29,879 nt of DNA, taken from positions 1-29,879 of the forward strand of contig DAOOIT010000068.1 of assembly GCA_035384565.1 (NCBI GenBank). Reading direction: 5' to 3'. Shown here piece by piece: positions 7,602 to 15,763 of this stretch; within the stretch, counting starts at the first letter, position 1; the number at the start of each line of letters is the position of its first letter. The notes beneath the pieces are model-generated. The model was given only the letters and a program-made list of their open reading frames with translations, was not told the DNA's origin and searched no databases. A program made the translations under genes and the position numbers. Origin of the DNA: Planctomycetota bacterium. GTDB taxonomy: Bacteria; Planctomycetota; PUPC01; DSUN01.

Positions 7602-9152
7602 ATGGCCGATGAGCTGAACCCGCAGGGGGTTGACGAGAGTCAGCTCGAACAGTACGTCGAGAAAGAGCCCAGCAAGTGGGAGGAGTTCCTCAACCGCCAA
7701 CTCCGCCGGGCTCCCTGGTGGACGATCTCGCTGCTCGTCCACGTGATCGTGCTCATCATCCTCTACAGTTGGCCCTACCACGCGCTCGCCCGCGACGAAG
7801 TCATCACCACGATTCCCGTCAATCTCGTCGAGGACGTGACGCCCGAGGTCCCGCCCGAGCCGCCGCCGGAGCCGCCCGAAGAGAAGATTGACGAAGAGTT
7901 CGACGTCCCCATCGAAGATATCCCGATCTCGCCCGAACCCGTGAGCAAGGACGACCCGGGGCCCGACCTGGACATGGACCCGATGCAGGACATCGTCAAG
8001 GACGTCGAGCGCCCCGTCCAGAGCATTGACCCGCCCTCGAACACGCCGGTCTTCGCCGTGGACAGCACGGCGGTGAAGGGCCTGACCCGCGGCATCTACT
8101 CGGGCCGCAAGAACTTCGGCACGGGCACGGCCGCCGGCGGCCGCGGCGGCACCAACCGCCACGCCGAGAGCGCCGTGATGGCCGGCCTCATCTGGCTCGC
8201 CAAAGCCCAGGAACCCGACGGGCACTGGGACTGCCAGAAGTGGGACGGCGGCGGCAACTTCGACGTGGGGATGACCGGCCTCGCCCTCCTGGCCTTCCTG
8301 GGCGCCGGCTACACCCACACCAAAGGCAAGTTCAAGAGCACCGTCGAGAACGGCCTCGAGTGGCTCTCCAAGAACCAGAAGGACAACGGCAGCTTCGGCT
8401 GGAAGACCTTCTACGAGCAGGGCATCGCCACCATGGCCGTCTCCGAGGCCTATGGCCTCACCCAATCGCCCGCCGTGGGCCGCATGGCCCAGAAGGCCAT
8501 TGACTACATCTGCAAGACCCAGCCCGACCACGGCGGCTTCCGCTACGGCGGCGCCGTGCCCAAGGACGAGGGCGACATGTCCGTCACCGGCTGGCAGATC
8601 ATGGCCATCAAGTCGGCCATCTGCTCCGAACTCAAGGTGCCCCAGGAAGCCGTCGAGCGCTCCCGCGTCTTCCTCAAGAACACCTACCGCGACTACGGCG
8701 GCAGCTCCTACCTTGTGGGCAGCCAGGGCAGCTCGCCCGCCATGACCGCCATCGGCATGCTCTGCCGTCAGTTCCTGGGCGGCGACTACGACGCCGAGAT
8801 CATGGCCGCGGCCGACTACCTGCGCCAGCAGCAGCAGAAGAACCCCCCGGTCGGCCCCAACACCGGCAAAGACCACCTGGTGGGCGACCTCTACTACACC
8901 TACTACTCCGTCCTGGCCATGTTCCAGATGGGACGCGAGTACTGGAACGACTGGAACAAGCTGTTCCGCGACCCGCTCGTCAAGTGCCAGATCTCGCAGG
9001 TGAACGACGAGCGCGGGCGATTCGTGCGCGGAAGCTGGGACCCCGCGAACCACTTCTGGGCCAAGGGCCGCGGCGGCCGCGTCTACGCCACGGCCATGGC
9101 CGTGCTCAGCCTCGAAGTCTACTACCGCTTCCTGCCGGTCTACAAGAAGTAA
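7602..9152 (+). CDS. TonB-like anchor fused to prenyltransferase/squalene-cyclase-type toroid, paralogue B
   Basis: Paralogue of the preceding gene, 516 residues, with the same architecture. The transmembrane helix (about 39-57) holds Ser43-x3-His47. The linker is strongly TonB-like, with PEVPPEPPPEPPEE near 81-94, and is followed by a Gly/Arg-rich stretch around 165-185 before the toroid (about 187-516). The toroid is very close to paralogue A: FYEQGIAT, QPDHGGFRYGG, SVTGWQIMAIKSA, AVERSRVFL and DLYYTYYS recur in the same order. The ATG was chosen because AGGAGGT lies seven bases upstream; an in-frame TTG at 7563 would only add 13 residues right after the promoter. The N-terminal part is much less conserved between the two, apart from the APWW-x-IS-x-LVH anchor. 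A separate promoter for each copy suggests they are expressed at different times or levels. Function is unknown. Confidence 0.9.
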   Translation: MADELNPQGVDESQLEQYVEKEPSKWEEFLNRQLRRAPWWTISLLVHVIVLIILYSWPYHALARDEVITTIPVNLVEDVTPEVPPEPPPEPPEEKIDEEFDVPIEDIPISPEPVSKDDPGPDLDMDPMQDIVKDVERPVQSIDPPSNTPVFAVDSTAVKGLTRGIYSGRKNFGTGTAAGGRGGTNRHAESAVMAGLIWLAKAQEPDGHWDCQKWDGGGNFDVGMTGLALLAFLGAGYTHTKGKFKSTVENGLEWLSKNQKDNGSFGWKTFYEQGIATMAVSEAYGLTQSPAVGRMAQKAIDYICKTQPDHGGFRYGGAVPKDEGDMSVTGWQIMAIKSAICSELKVPQEAVERSRVFLKNTYRDYGGSSYLVGSQGSSPAMTAIGMLCRQFLGGDYDAEIMAAADYLRQQQQKNPPVGPNTGKDHLVGDLYYTYYSVLAMFQMGREYWNDWNKLFRDPLVKCQISQVNDERGRFVRGSWDPANHFWAKGRGGRVYATAMAVLSLEVYYRFLPVYKK

Positions 9153-9182
9153 CGCCGCGAGCGCACAGCTCTGAAGAACGCC

Positions 9183-9215
9183 GCGTGCCGCCGGGCAACT
9201 CACCCGGCGGCACGC
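9183..9215. terminator. bidirectional hairpin between convergent genes
   Basis: A perfect 13-bp G+C-rich stem (9183-9195 with 9203-9215) with a 7-base loop lies 30 bases after the toroid gene B stop and 25 bases after the stop of the convergent response-regulator gene. No T-tract is present, but position and strength fit a transcription end for both strands. Confidence 0.7.
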
Positions 9216-9240
9216 TCATGTCGGCGGCGCGTGCCGGCGC

Positions 9241-9708
9241 TCAGTCGTCGCCGCGGGGGCCGTGAGCCGGCTGGAGGAGCGCTCTGGGACGCTGCGCCCC
9301 CAGCAGGCGGCGGGCCGCGCGGGGCGGCGGCAGCGCCGGAGGCTCCGCGCGCTCGACCACCACCCGCAGCGTGGCCGCCAGGTGCGCCAGGCTGAACGGC
9401 TTGGCAAGAAACACCGCGCCCAGCTCCTCGCACGGCCCCGCCAGGTGGCGCGGGTCGCCCGCGCTCATCACCACGAACTTGCAGCCCTCGGCCCTCCGAA
9501 CAAACCGCCGCGCGAGGCGCAGACCCCCAATGTCCGGCAAGTCAATATCCACCACCACCAGGTCGGCTGGGCGCGCGCGCCACGCCAGCAGCGCCTCCAC
9601 GCCCGACGACGCCACCGTCACCTCGAAGCCGCTCTCCTCCAGCACCTCGGCCAGAGTCTCGGCGAGGCTCTCGTTGTCGTCAATGACCAGCGCTCGCTGA
9701 ATCGCCAT
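9241..9708 (-). CDS. stand-alone response regulator receiver protein
   Basis: Phosphorylation-dependent signalling protein, cytoplasmic. The 155-residue product is a CheY-like receiver with all key residues: acidic pair Asp10-Asp11, phospho-acceptor Asp54 in VVVDIDLPD, Ser82 in place of the usual Thr/Ser switch, and Lys103 in LAKPF. After about residue 122 comes a short Pro/Arg/Leu-rich tail without a DNA-binding or enzymatic domain. No histidine kinase is adjacent, so its partner is elsewhere. The ATG at 9708 begins directly with the first beta-strand; a TTG five codons upstream is possible, but GAGGGG ten bases ahead of the ATG favours the shorter form. It shares strand with the propeller/TPR lipoprotein upstream, separated by about 200 bases in which I see neither a gene nor a good promoter. 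Confidence 0.9.
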   Translation of the reverse strand: MAIQRALVIDDNESLAETLAEVLEESGFEVTVASSGVEALLAWRARPADLVVVDIDLPDIGGLRLARRFVRRAEGCKFVVMSAGDPRHLAGPCEELGAVFLAKPFSLAHLAATLRVVVERAEPPALPPPRAARRLLGAQRPRALLQPAHGPRGDD

Positions 9709-9913
9709 AGCAGAACCCCTCAATGCCTACGCTACGCGCACCGGTCCCAAGCCGCAAATCGTGTGCCGGCCATTGCGGGGCTAGTGCCTCCTCCGCTGGC
9801 CAATCGTAACGTATTGAATAGTGAAAAGTTATGTTTGGCGATGGACGGCCGGCAGACACCGGAGCACACCCCGCGCCGCCCCCGCGCCTGCCATTCTGGC
9901 GCGCCGCCGGCAG

Positions 9914-12526
9914 TCATTGCCCCCGGGCCGACGAGGCGGGGCCCGTGTCCAGCCGCAGGAGCTCCCACCGCGCCTCCACCCCCTCGGGCCGATCGGCGAA
10001 CTCCAGGGCCAGTTGGGCCAGGGTCTCGACCAGCGCCCCCAGGTCTCCCGCCATGCGGTGGCAGGCGGCGAGCGCGGCGAGGGCGCGGGGGCGCTCGTCG
10101 TGTGTCGCCCAGCGCGCCCAGGCGTCGGCCACGGCCCGGGCCGCCGCCACGTCGCCCCGCACCCGGTGGCAGTCGAAAAGCCCCGCGTAGGCCGCGTCCA
10201 CAGCGCCCCGGAGACGGGCGCGCCGCGCTGGGTCGCCCGGCAGCACCTGGAGCAGTTGCTGGCCGCGGGCCACTGCGCTCTCGAGGAAGCCGAAGGCCGC
10301 CAGCTCGGCCACCTCGGCCGTGTCGTAGGCGATCGGGTGGCGGCGCTGGACCCGGCCTGCCGCAAGCAGGCGGATGGCCTCGCGGCGGGTGGCCGGCGCG
10401 GCCGCCGGCGCCAAGGCGGCCAGGAGCAGCGTGCTCGCCTCCCAGTGGTCGCCTCGCTCGGCCAGCAGCCGGGCGGTCTCCAGCGCCGCGCGGGCCCCCA
10501 CAGCTCCGCCGGGGGCGAGAGCCATCGCGTGGCGGCAGGCGCCCAGCGCCGCCTCCGCATCGGCGGGGGCGAGTTGGGCCGCCGCCGCCAGCGCCGCCTC
10601 CGCCGCGCGGCAGGCGAGGGCCGGCGCGAGCTTGCCGGCCGGCACGCGGCCCGCCCAGCGCGCCGCGCCCGCCGCGTCGCCATCGGCCGCGCAACTCTCG
10701 GCGAGCAGGGTCAGGTGTTCGGGCCCCAGGGTCTCCGCACCCGCGGCCCCCGCCGCCCACTCCAGGAGGCGCGAGCTGGCACCCTTGGGACCCAGTTGCT
10801 CGCACGCCCGGAAGACGGAAGCGGCGGCGGCCGTGAGATGAGTGCCGTTGGGATACGCGCGCGCGAGGCGGACGAGAAGTTCCAGCGCCTTGCGCGGGTT
10901 GCCGAGCTGAAGCTGCGTGTCGGCCAGCGCCTGGAGCACCAGCGGCGACGGAGCCTCGCGAAACTCGCCCTCCAGCCGCGACGCCGTCTCGATTCCCTGG
11001 CGAACGGCCTGCTCGAGCGCGCGGACCTCGTCCGAATCCCGCCGCGCACGCAGCAGGGCGATGGCCTCCAAGGCGCCTGCGGGGTCGCCCACGCGCATCC
11101 TCGCGGTCGCCAGCAGGCGGAGGGCGTCCGCCTGCCCCCGGCCCTCCGACACAGACGCCCGCTGCGCGTGGGAGGCGGCGGTCGCCCACTCGCCCTGCGC
11201 GGCGAATGCCTCGGCCACGGCCTGGTGGGCAAACGCCGCGGCCTGGGGGACGCCGATCTGGCCGGCCAGGGCGGCGAGAGCCGCGGGGCCCGGCATGCCC
11301 TTGCGTCGGTGGCGGGCCAGCTCGAGGGCGAAGCGCGCCTCGGCCTCCGTCTCGGCCAGGCGGGGCGTCGCGCCGTCCAGCGTGGCGATTCGCACGCACT
11401 GGGGCGGAGCGCCCGGCTCGGCGCACGTGTGGAACGCGATGGACGCGCCGTCGGGCGACCAGGAGGGCATCAGGTTCGCCAGGCCGTCGGCGGCGAGGGT
11501 GAGGGTGGACTTCCCCTCGGGGTCCACCATCAGGATGTCGGCCGGCTGCCCTCCGGCGCCCGGGTCGCCCGCGGCCGGGCCGAGCGGCAGCGACACGAAG
11601 GCCAGCGCATCGCCCTTCGGCGCCCAGGCCGGGGCGAGGCAGGCGCCTGCCAGGTTGCGCGCGAGCGCCCGGCTGGCCCCCGAGGCGGGGCTCCACAGCG
11701 CGATCTCGGCGAAGCCGGCGCACAGGTGCCGCTCGGTCACGTAAGCCAACAGGTCGCCCCGCGGCGACCAGGCGGGCCAGTAGCCGGGCACGTACTCGCG
11801 GAAGATCGCGGGCGCGGCCACGCGGTACGTCGTGCCGTCCAGAGTGGCGAGGCAGAGCGCCCAGGGCTCGTCCGGCCTCGCCCGCGCCACGAATGCCACG
11901 CGGCGGCCGTCGGGCGCCACGGCCGGGCCCCGGGCCTCGCACAGGCCGGCGGCAATGGCGCGCGGCGGGCCGCCCGCGGCCGGCACGCAGTGCAGCGCCC
12001 AGCCGCCCGGGCCATCGGCCGACACGACCACCGAGCGCCCGTCGGGCGACCAGGCCAGCTCCGCCGCCCCCTGCGCGCAGGGGGTCTCCCAGGCCGCGCG
12101 GTCGGCCGCGCCCCCCGCCGACAGGATGTGAAGGCGAAGCAGGGGCGGCTGGCCCGGATCGCGGACCACCACGGCGCAGGCCACCTGGTCGCCCTGCGGC
12201 GAAGGGGCGATGGCCACCGGCGGCGCGGCCAAGCGAGCCGCCGCCAGCTCGGAGCGGCGGCCCGATGCCACGTCCACCTCGCGCACCGCCACCGTGCCGT
12301 CGGGATGCAGGGCGGCGTACCGCAGCGTCCTTCCATCGGGCGACCAGGCCGGCGGGTAATAGACGGGCCACTTCCGCACGCACCCCGCCAGCAGCGTCGC
12401 GGCCAGCGCCAGGGCGAGGCCGGCGCGCGCCGAGCCACTTGACCGCGCGCGCCGCGTCTGGTTAAATGGCGAGGCCCCTCGGGCAGGAGCACGCAGCGTG
12501 CCGGAAATCTTCGTGGCAGGCATCAT
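9914..12526 (-). CDS. lipoprotein with PD40/TolB-type beta-propeller and TPR repeats
   Basis: Probably a lipid-anchored, periplasm-facing scaffold; no enzymatic motif seen. The 870-residue product starts with a basic stretch, a hydrophobic segment and a lipobox LLAGC with Cys49. Residues about 55-400 carry repeated W-S-P-D-G units (for example PPAWSPDGRTLRY, AELAWSPDGRSVV, MPSWSPDGASIAF) typical of TolB/PD40 blades. From about 410 to the end the sequence is Ala/Leu-rich with helical pairs of TPR type (for example LADTQLQLGNPRKALELL). The start is uncertain: the only in-frame ATG codons (12526, 12523) lie inside the divergent plus-strand gene and give an unusually long n-region; no ATG, GTG or TTG lies closer to the signal peptide. 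Divergent transcription therefore overlaps at the 5' ends by about 29 bases. Confidence 0.85.
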   Translation of the reverse strand: MMPATKISGTLRAPARGASPFNQTRRARSSGSARAGLALALAATLLAGCVRKWPVYYPPAWSPDGRTLRYAALHPDGTVAVREVDVASGRRSELAAARLAAPPVAIAPSPQGDQVACAVVVRDPGQPPLLRLHILSAGGAADRAAWETPCAQGAAELAWSPDGRSVVVSADGPGGWALHCVPAAGGPPRAIAAGLCEARGPAVAPDGRRVAFVARARPDEPWALCLATLDGTTYRVAAPAIFREYVPGYWPAWSPRGDLLAYVTERHLCAGFAEIALWSPASGASRALARNLAGACLAPAWAPKGDALAFVSLPLGPAAGDPGAGGQPADILMVDPEGKSTLTLAADGLANLMPSWSPDGASIAFHTCAEPGAPPQCVRIATLDGATPRLAETEAEARFALELARHRRKGMPGPAALAALAGQIGVPQAAAFAHQAVAEAFAAQGEWATAASHAQRASVSEGRGQADALRLLATARMRVGDPAGALEAIALLRARRDSDEVRALEQAVRQGIETASRLEGEFREAPSPLVLQALADTQLQLGNPRKALELLVRLARAYPNGTHLTAAAASVFRACEQLGPKGASSRLLEWAAGAAGAETLGPEHLTLLAESCAADGDAAGAARWAGRVPAGKLAPALACRAAEAALAAAAQLAPADAEAALGACRHAMALAPGGAVGARAALETARLLAERGDHWEASTLLLAALAPAAAPATRREAIRLLAAGRVQRRHPIAYDTAEVAELAAFGFLESAVARGQQLLQVLPGDPARRARLRGAVDAAYAGLFDCHRVRGDVAAARAVADAWARWATHDERPRALAALAACHRMAGDLGALVETLAQLALEFADRPEGVEARWELLRLDTGPASSARGQ
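12439..12467 (+). promoter_or_regulatory. promoter of the deoxyribosyltransferase-like gene and rlmN
   Basis: TTGACC (12439-12444), a 17-base spacer and TTAAAT (12462-12467) lie 30 bases upstream of the GTG at 12498. The site sits inside the signal-peptide codons of the divergent lipoprotein gene. Confidence 0.55.
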
Positions 12527-12980
12527 CCAGGGCTCGCTTCAGGACCGCTCGATCCACGCCCAGTCGTACCGCGAGCGCATCGTGGGCCTCCTGCGGGCCA
12601 GGCTGCCCGGGGTCCAGGTCTACTGTCCGATCGAGAACTACCCGAACTCGCTGAGCTTCTCCGACGCCGTGGCCCGCGGCACCTTCCTGGGCCTGATGGC
12701 GCGCGCTGCCCAGGCCGATGTGCTGGTGGCCTATGTGCCCGAGGCCAGCATGGGCACGGCCATCGAAATGTGGCAGGCCCACCGCAACGGGCGCCTCGTG
12801 GTGGCCATCTCGCCGATGGCGGCCAACTGGGCCGTGCGCTTCCTGGCCGACGTGCTGCTGCCCGACCTCGAGGCCTTCGAGCGCTTCGTGCGCGACGGCC
12901 AGTTCGAGCGCCTGCTGGAGGCCCGGGGGATTATAGCGCGCGAGGCGCCGTCAAGCCAGCCCCAGGCGGAGCTCGCCTGA
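12498..12980 (+). CDS. nucleoside 2-deoxyribosyltransferase-like protein
   Basis: A 160-residue single-domain protein. The N-terminal IFVAGIIQGS strand, the central DVLVAYVPEASMGTAIEMWQAH segment (about 74-95) and the following LVVAISP strand fit the Rossmann-like fold of nucleoside 2-deoxyribosyltransferases and their relatives. There the G-T-x-x-E stretch (Gly85-Thr86-x2-Glu89) binds the sugar and supplies the nucleophile. Whether it acts on nucleosides, or has another N-glycoside substrate, cannot be told. The GTG start is supported by AGGAG eight bases upstream and by the promoter at 12439. The stop codon is directly followed by the rlmN start, so the two are co-transcribed. Family assignment is from motif memory and is moderate. 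Confidence 0.6.
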   Translation: MPEIFVAGIIQGSLQDRSIHAQSYRERIVGLLRARLPGVQVYCPIENYPNSLSFSDAVARGTFLGLMARAAQADVLVAYVPEASMGTAIEMWQAHRNGRLVVAISPMAANWAVRFLADVLLPDLEAFERFVRDGQFERLLEARGIIAREAPSSQPQAELA

Positions 12981-14063
12981 ATGAGCCCGCACGAGCCGTT
13001 CCACCTTCTCGGCGCCACGCGGGACGATCTGCGCGCCTGGCTCTCGGCCCAGGGCCAGCCCGCGTACCGCGCCGACCAGTTGCTCCACTGGCTCTACGCC
13101 TCCGAGGCCGCCAGCTTCGAGGTGATGGCCAACCTGCCCAAGGCCCTCCGCGCCGCACTCGCCCAGCGGGCCGTGGCCTATACCACCCGCGTTGCCGCCA
13201 CCCGCATCAGCGCCGACGGCACCCAGAAGCTCCTCGTCGCCCTGGCCGACGGGGAGGCCGTGGAGACCGTGATCATCCCCGAAGGCCGGCGGCGTACGGT
13301 ATGCGTCTCGACCCAGGTGGGCTGCGCGATTGGCTGCCTCTTCTGCGCGAGCGGCGCCGGCGGGCTTGTGCGGAATCTGGCGTCCGGGGAGATTGTCGAG
13401 CAGGCCCTCCACGCCCGGCGGGCCATGGCCCCGGCGCACCTCACCCACCTCGTGGTCATGGGCATGGGCGAGCCGCTGATGAATCTGGACGCGCTGCTGC
13501 GTGCGCTCGGTGTGTTCACTGCCCCGTGGGGCCTCGCCCTCGGCCCGCGGCGGGTCACGGTGTCCACCGTCGGCCTTCCCGAGGGCATCCGGCGGCTGGC
13601 CGCCGAGGGGCCGGGGGTGAACCTGGCCGTCTCGCTGCACGCCGCCGACGACGTGACGCGCGCGCGCCTCGTGCCCCACGCGCGCCCCGTGGCCCAGGTG
13701 GTGGCGGCGGCACGCCACTACCTGCACCACACAGGGCGCGAGGTGACCTTCGAGTGCGTGCTCGTGGCCGGCGTGAACGACTCGCCTGCCGACGCCCAGG
13801 GCCTCGCCGACGCGGTCGGGCGCGAGCCGATCCTGGTGAACCTTCTGCCCCTCAACCCGGCGGCGGGCCGGGGCCTGGAGGAGCCGCCGCCGACGCGGGT
13901 CGAGCGGTTCGTGGCCGAACTCCAGCGGCGGGGGGTGCGGGTGCAGGTGCGCCGGCGACGGGGCGCCGACATCGAGGGAGCCTGCGGGCAACTGCGCCGG
14001 CGGGCCGTTCCCACCGCGGGCGGCGACAGTGCAACCCTTGATGCCGCTAAGAGTTGTGACTGA
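12981..14063 (+). CDS. rlmN: dual-specificity 23S rRNA/tRNA adenine-C2 methyltransferase (radical SAM)
   Basis: Methylates C2 of A2503 in 23S rRNA and A37 in some tRNAs, using S-adenosylmethionine both as radical source and methyl donor. The 360-residue protein has the Cx3Cx2C iron-sulfur motif at Cys115, Cys119, Cys122 (in VGCAIGCLFC), the GMGEP SAM-binding stretch at 161-165, STVG at 195-198, the NLAVSLHA motif near 214-221, and the C-terminal cysteine in GADIEGACGQL (Cys335), which with the cysteine on the catalytic loop forms the methyl-carrying pair. Length is normal. The ATG follows the stop of the upstream gene with no gap, indicating translational coupling. The last 20 residues run past the family end and are low-complexity. 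Confidence 0.95.
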   Translation: MSPHEPFHLLGATRDDLRAWLSAQGQPAYRADQLLHWLYASEAASFEVMANLPKALRAALAQRAVAYTTRVAATRISADGTQKLLVALADGEAVETVIIPEGRRRTVCVSTQVGCAIGCLFCASGAGGLVRNLASGEIVEQALHARRAMAPAHLTHLVVMGMGEPLMNLDALLRALGVFTAPWGLALGPRRVTVSTVGLPEGIRRLAAEGPGVNLAVSLHAADDVTRARLVPHARPVAQVVAAARHYLHHTGREVTFECVLVAGVNDSPADAQGLADAVGREPILVNLLPLNPAAGRGLEEPPPTRVERFVAELQRRGVRVQVRRRRGADIEGACGQLRRRAVPTAGGDSATLDAAKSCD

Positions 14064-14084
14064 GCCGCCCCGCCGCTTTTCGTG

Positions 14085-14114
14085 TTGACCCCTCTGGGCC
14101 GGTTGTGCTATAAT
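14085..14114 (+). promoter_or_regulatory. promoter of the FHA-GAF-HD-GYP / lptD / sigma operon
   Basis: TTGACC (14085-14090), an 18-base spacer and perfect TATAAT (14109-14114) start 21 bases after the rlmN stop. The leader to the ATG at 14246 is about 125 bases. Confidence 0.75.
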
Positions 14115-14245
14115 CAGGGTCCGCCTCGCGCGGGGTTTGGCGGGGATGGTCCGGTTGGAGGGCAGGTGTTCGCGCTGCCCCTGGGCTGTCGCGTTCGGGA
14201 GGGGTGCCCCCCCCGACTTGCGCCATCGGGCGCCGAGACACGAGT

Positions 14246-15763
14246 ATGGCAGCGATCCTTCGAGTCGTGAACGGCCAGCGAGCGGGGCAGCGGGTCACCG
14301 TGGGCGCTGGGGAGACCCTCTCCATCGGACGCTCCGGGGAGAGCGACCTCCAGCTTCTGGGCCTGGGCGTCTCGCGCTTCCACTGCGTGGTCGAAGAGCA
14401 CGCCGACGACGTGGTGGTGGCCGACCTCAACTCCAGCAACGGCACGTTCGTGAACGGCCAGCGGGTCAAGCGCCAGCCGCTCCGCGTGGGCGACGAGATC
14501 GAGATCGGCACGATCAAACTGGTGGTGGAGGCCGTGCCTCAGCGGCGGGCCGAGCCCGTGAGCTGCTACTTCACCGAGTCGAGCGGCAGCGAGACGCGCG
14601 TGGTGCCGGTCGTCAAGCTGCCGGACGCCACAGAAGCCGCGTTCCCGGGTGCCGCGGGCCAGGGCGACCAGGAACTGCGCCGCCACCTGGGCGCCCTCGA
14701 GAAAGTCTACAAGGCCATCGCGGCCGAGGAGCGCCCTGCGCGGCTGATGGCGATGGTGATGGACACCGTGCTCGAGGTCGTGCGCGCCGAGCGGGGCTTT
14801 CTGCTCCTCAGCGAGCGCGGCGGCGGCCTGCGCGCGCAGGTGGCCCGCACGGCGCCCTGGGCCTCGGTGGACCCCCGCCTGCCGGTCAGCCGCTCGGTGC
14901 TGCGGGCCTCCATCGAGCGCGGCGCCTCCGTGCTCTGCCCCGACCTCCAGGCCGGCGCCAACGGCGCCAACGGCGCCCAGGCGCCCACCGGCCACACCCG
15001 CTCGGTGCTGTGCGCCCCGCTCCAGTCGGGCGACCGCGTGCTCGGCGCGCTCTACCTGGACGTGGCGGCGAGCACCTGGCAATTCACGAAGCAGGACGCC
15101 GAGATCGTGGGCGCGATCGCCCGCCACACGGGCCTCGCCCTCCACAAGGCCGAGCTGGTGGACGACCTCGAACGCCTCTTCGTGGGCGCCATCGAAACTC
15201 TCGTGGCCGCGGTGGAGGCGAAGGACATCTACACGTACGGTCACTCGGCGCGCGTGAGCAAGCTGGCCCGCCGCATCGCCGAGGGCATGGGCCTCGCCGA
15301 ACCCGAGCAGGAGCAGGTGAAGCTCGCCGGCCTCCTCCACGACATCGGCAAGATCGGCATCCCCGAGGCCGTGCTGAGCCAGCGCGGACACCTGACCGAC
15401 GACGAGTGGGCCTACGTGCGCAGCCACCCCCAGATCGGCGAGAGCATCATCCGCCAGATGGGCAGCGACCGCGTGGCCATGCTCTGCCAGCTCGTGCGAC
15501 ACCACCACGAACGGCTCGATGGCACGGGCTACCCCGACGGCCTGACGGGCGACGCCATCCCGCTCGGCGCCCGCATCCTGTCGGTGGCCGACGCCTACGA
15601 CGCCATGCGGTCCAACCGGCCCTATCGCTCGCCCTACTCGGCGAAGGAGGCGATCGCCGAGCTGCGCCTCAACTCGGGCCGGCAGTTCGACGCCGAGGCC
15701 ATCGAGGCCCTCGCCGAACTGCGCTCGGAGGCGCGGCAGGCCGCCGGCGCGGAGGAGGCATGA
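14246..15763 (+). CDS. FHA-GAF-HD-GYP signalling protein, probable cyclic-di-GMP phosphodiesterase
   Basis: Cytoplasmic signal integrator of 505 residues. An N-terminal FHA domain (about 1-97) has the phosphothreonine-binding residues: SIGR around 26-29, SRFH at 43-46 and NSSNGT at 62-67. A GAF sensor domain follows (about 145-305), with RGFLLLSERGG and RSVLCAPLQSGDRVLGALYLD stretches. The C-terminal HD-GYP domain (about 318-490) has HD at 365-366 in LLHDIGKIG, the HHHERLDGTGYP stretch ending at Pro430, and SVADAYDAM; all metal ligands and the GYP triad are present, so it should hydrolyse cyclic di-GMP. The FHA domain may dock to a protein phosphorylated by a kinase such as the one at 19152-22841. 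The start was chosen because the FHA fold begins directly after it; a GTG at 14204 is an alternative. Its end overlaps the next start by four bases. Confidence 0.93.
   Translation: MAAILRVVNGQRAGQRVTVGAGETLSIGRSGESDLQLLGLGVSRFHCVVEEHADDVVVADLNSSNGTFVNGQRVKRQPLRVGDEIEIGTIKLVVEAVPQRRAEPVSCYFTESSGSETRVVPVVKLPDATEAAFPGAAGQGDQELRRHLGALEKVYKAIAAEERPARLMAMVMDTVLEVVRAERGFLLLSERGGGLRAQVARTAPWASVDPRLPVSRSVLRASIERGASVLCPDLQAGANGANGAQAPTGHTRSVLCAPLQSGDRVLGALYLDVAASTWQFTKQDAEIVGAIARHTGLALHKAELVDDLERLFVGAIETLVAAVEAKDIYTYGHSARVSKLARRIAEGMGLAEPEQEQVKLAGLLHDIGKIGIPEAVLSQRGHLTDDEWAYVRSHPQIGESIIRQMGSDRVAMLCQLVRHHHERLDGTGYPDGLTGDAIPLGARILSVADAYDAMRSNRPYRSPYSAKEAIAELRLNSGRQFDAEAIEALAELRSEARQAAGAEEA

Noticed and set aside
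9821..12442. 873-codon plus-strand frame and 883-codon minus-strand alternative frame over the lipoprotein gene
   Set aside because: Both are Arg/Gly/Pro-rich and lack a signal peptide, whereas the chosen frame has a lipobox and repeated WSPDG blades.
14137..15759. N-terminal extension of the lptD frame through the FHA gene
   Set aside because: The open frame extends upstream only because GC-rich DNA lacks stops; the signal peptide begins at the ATG at 15760.
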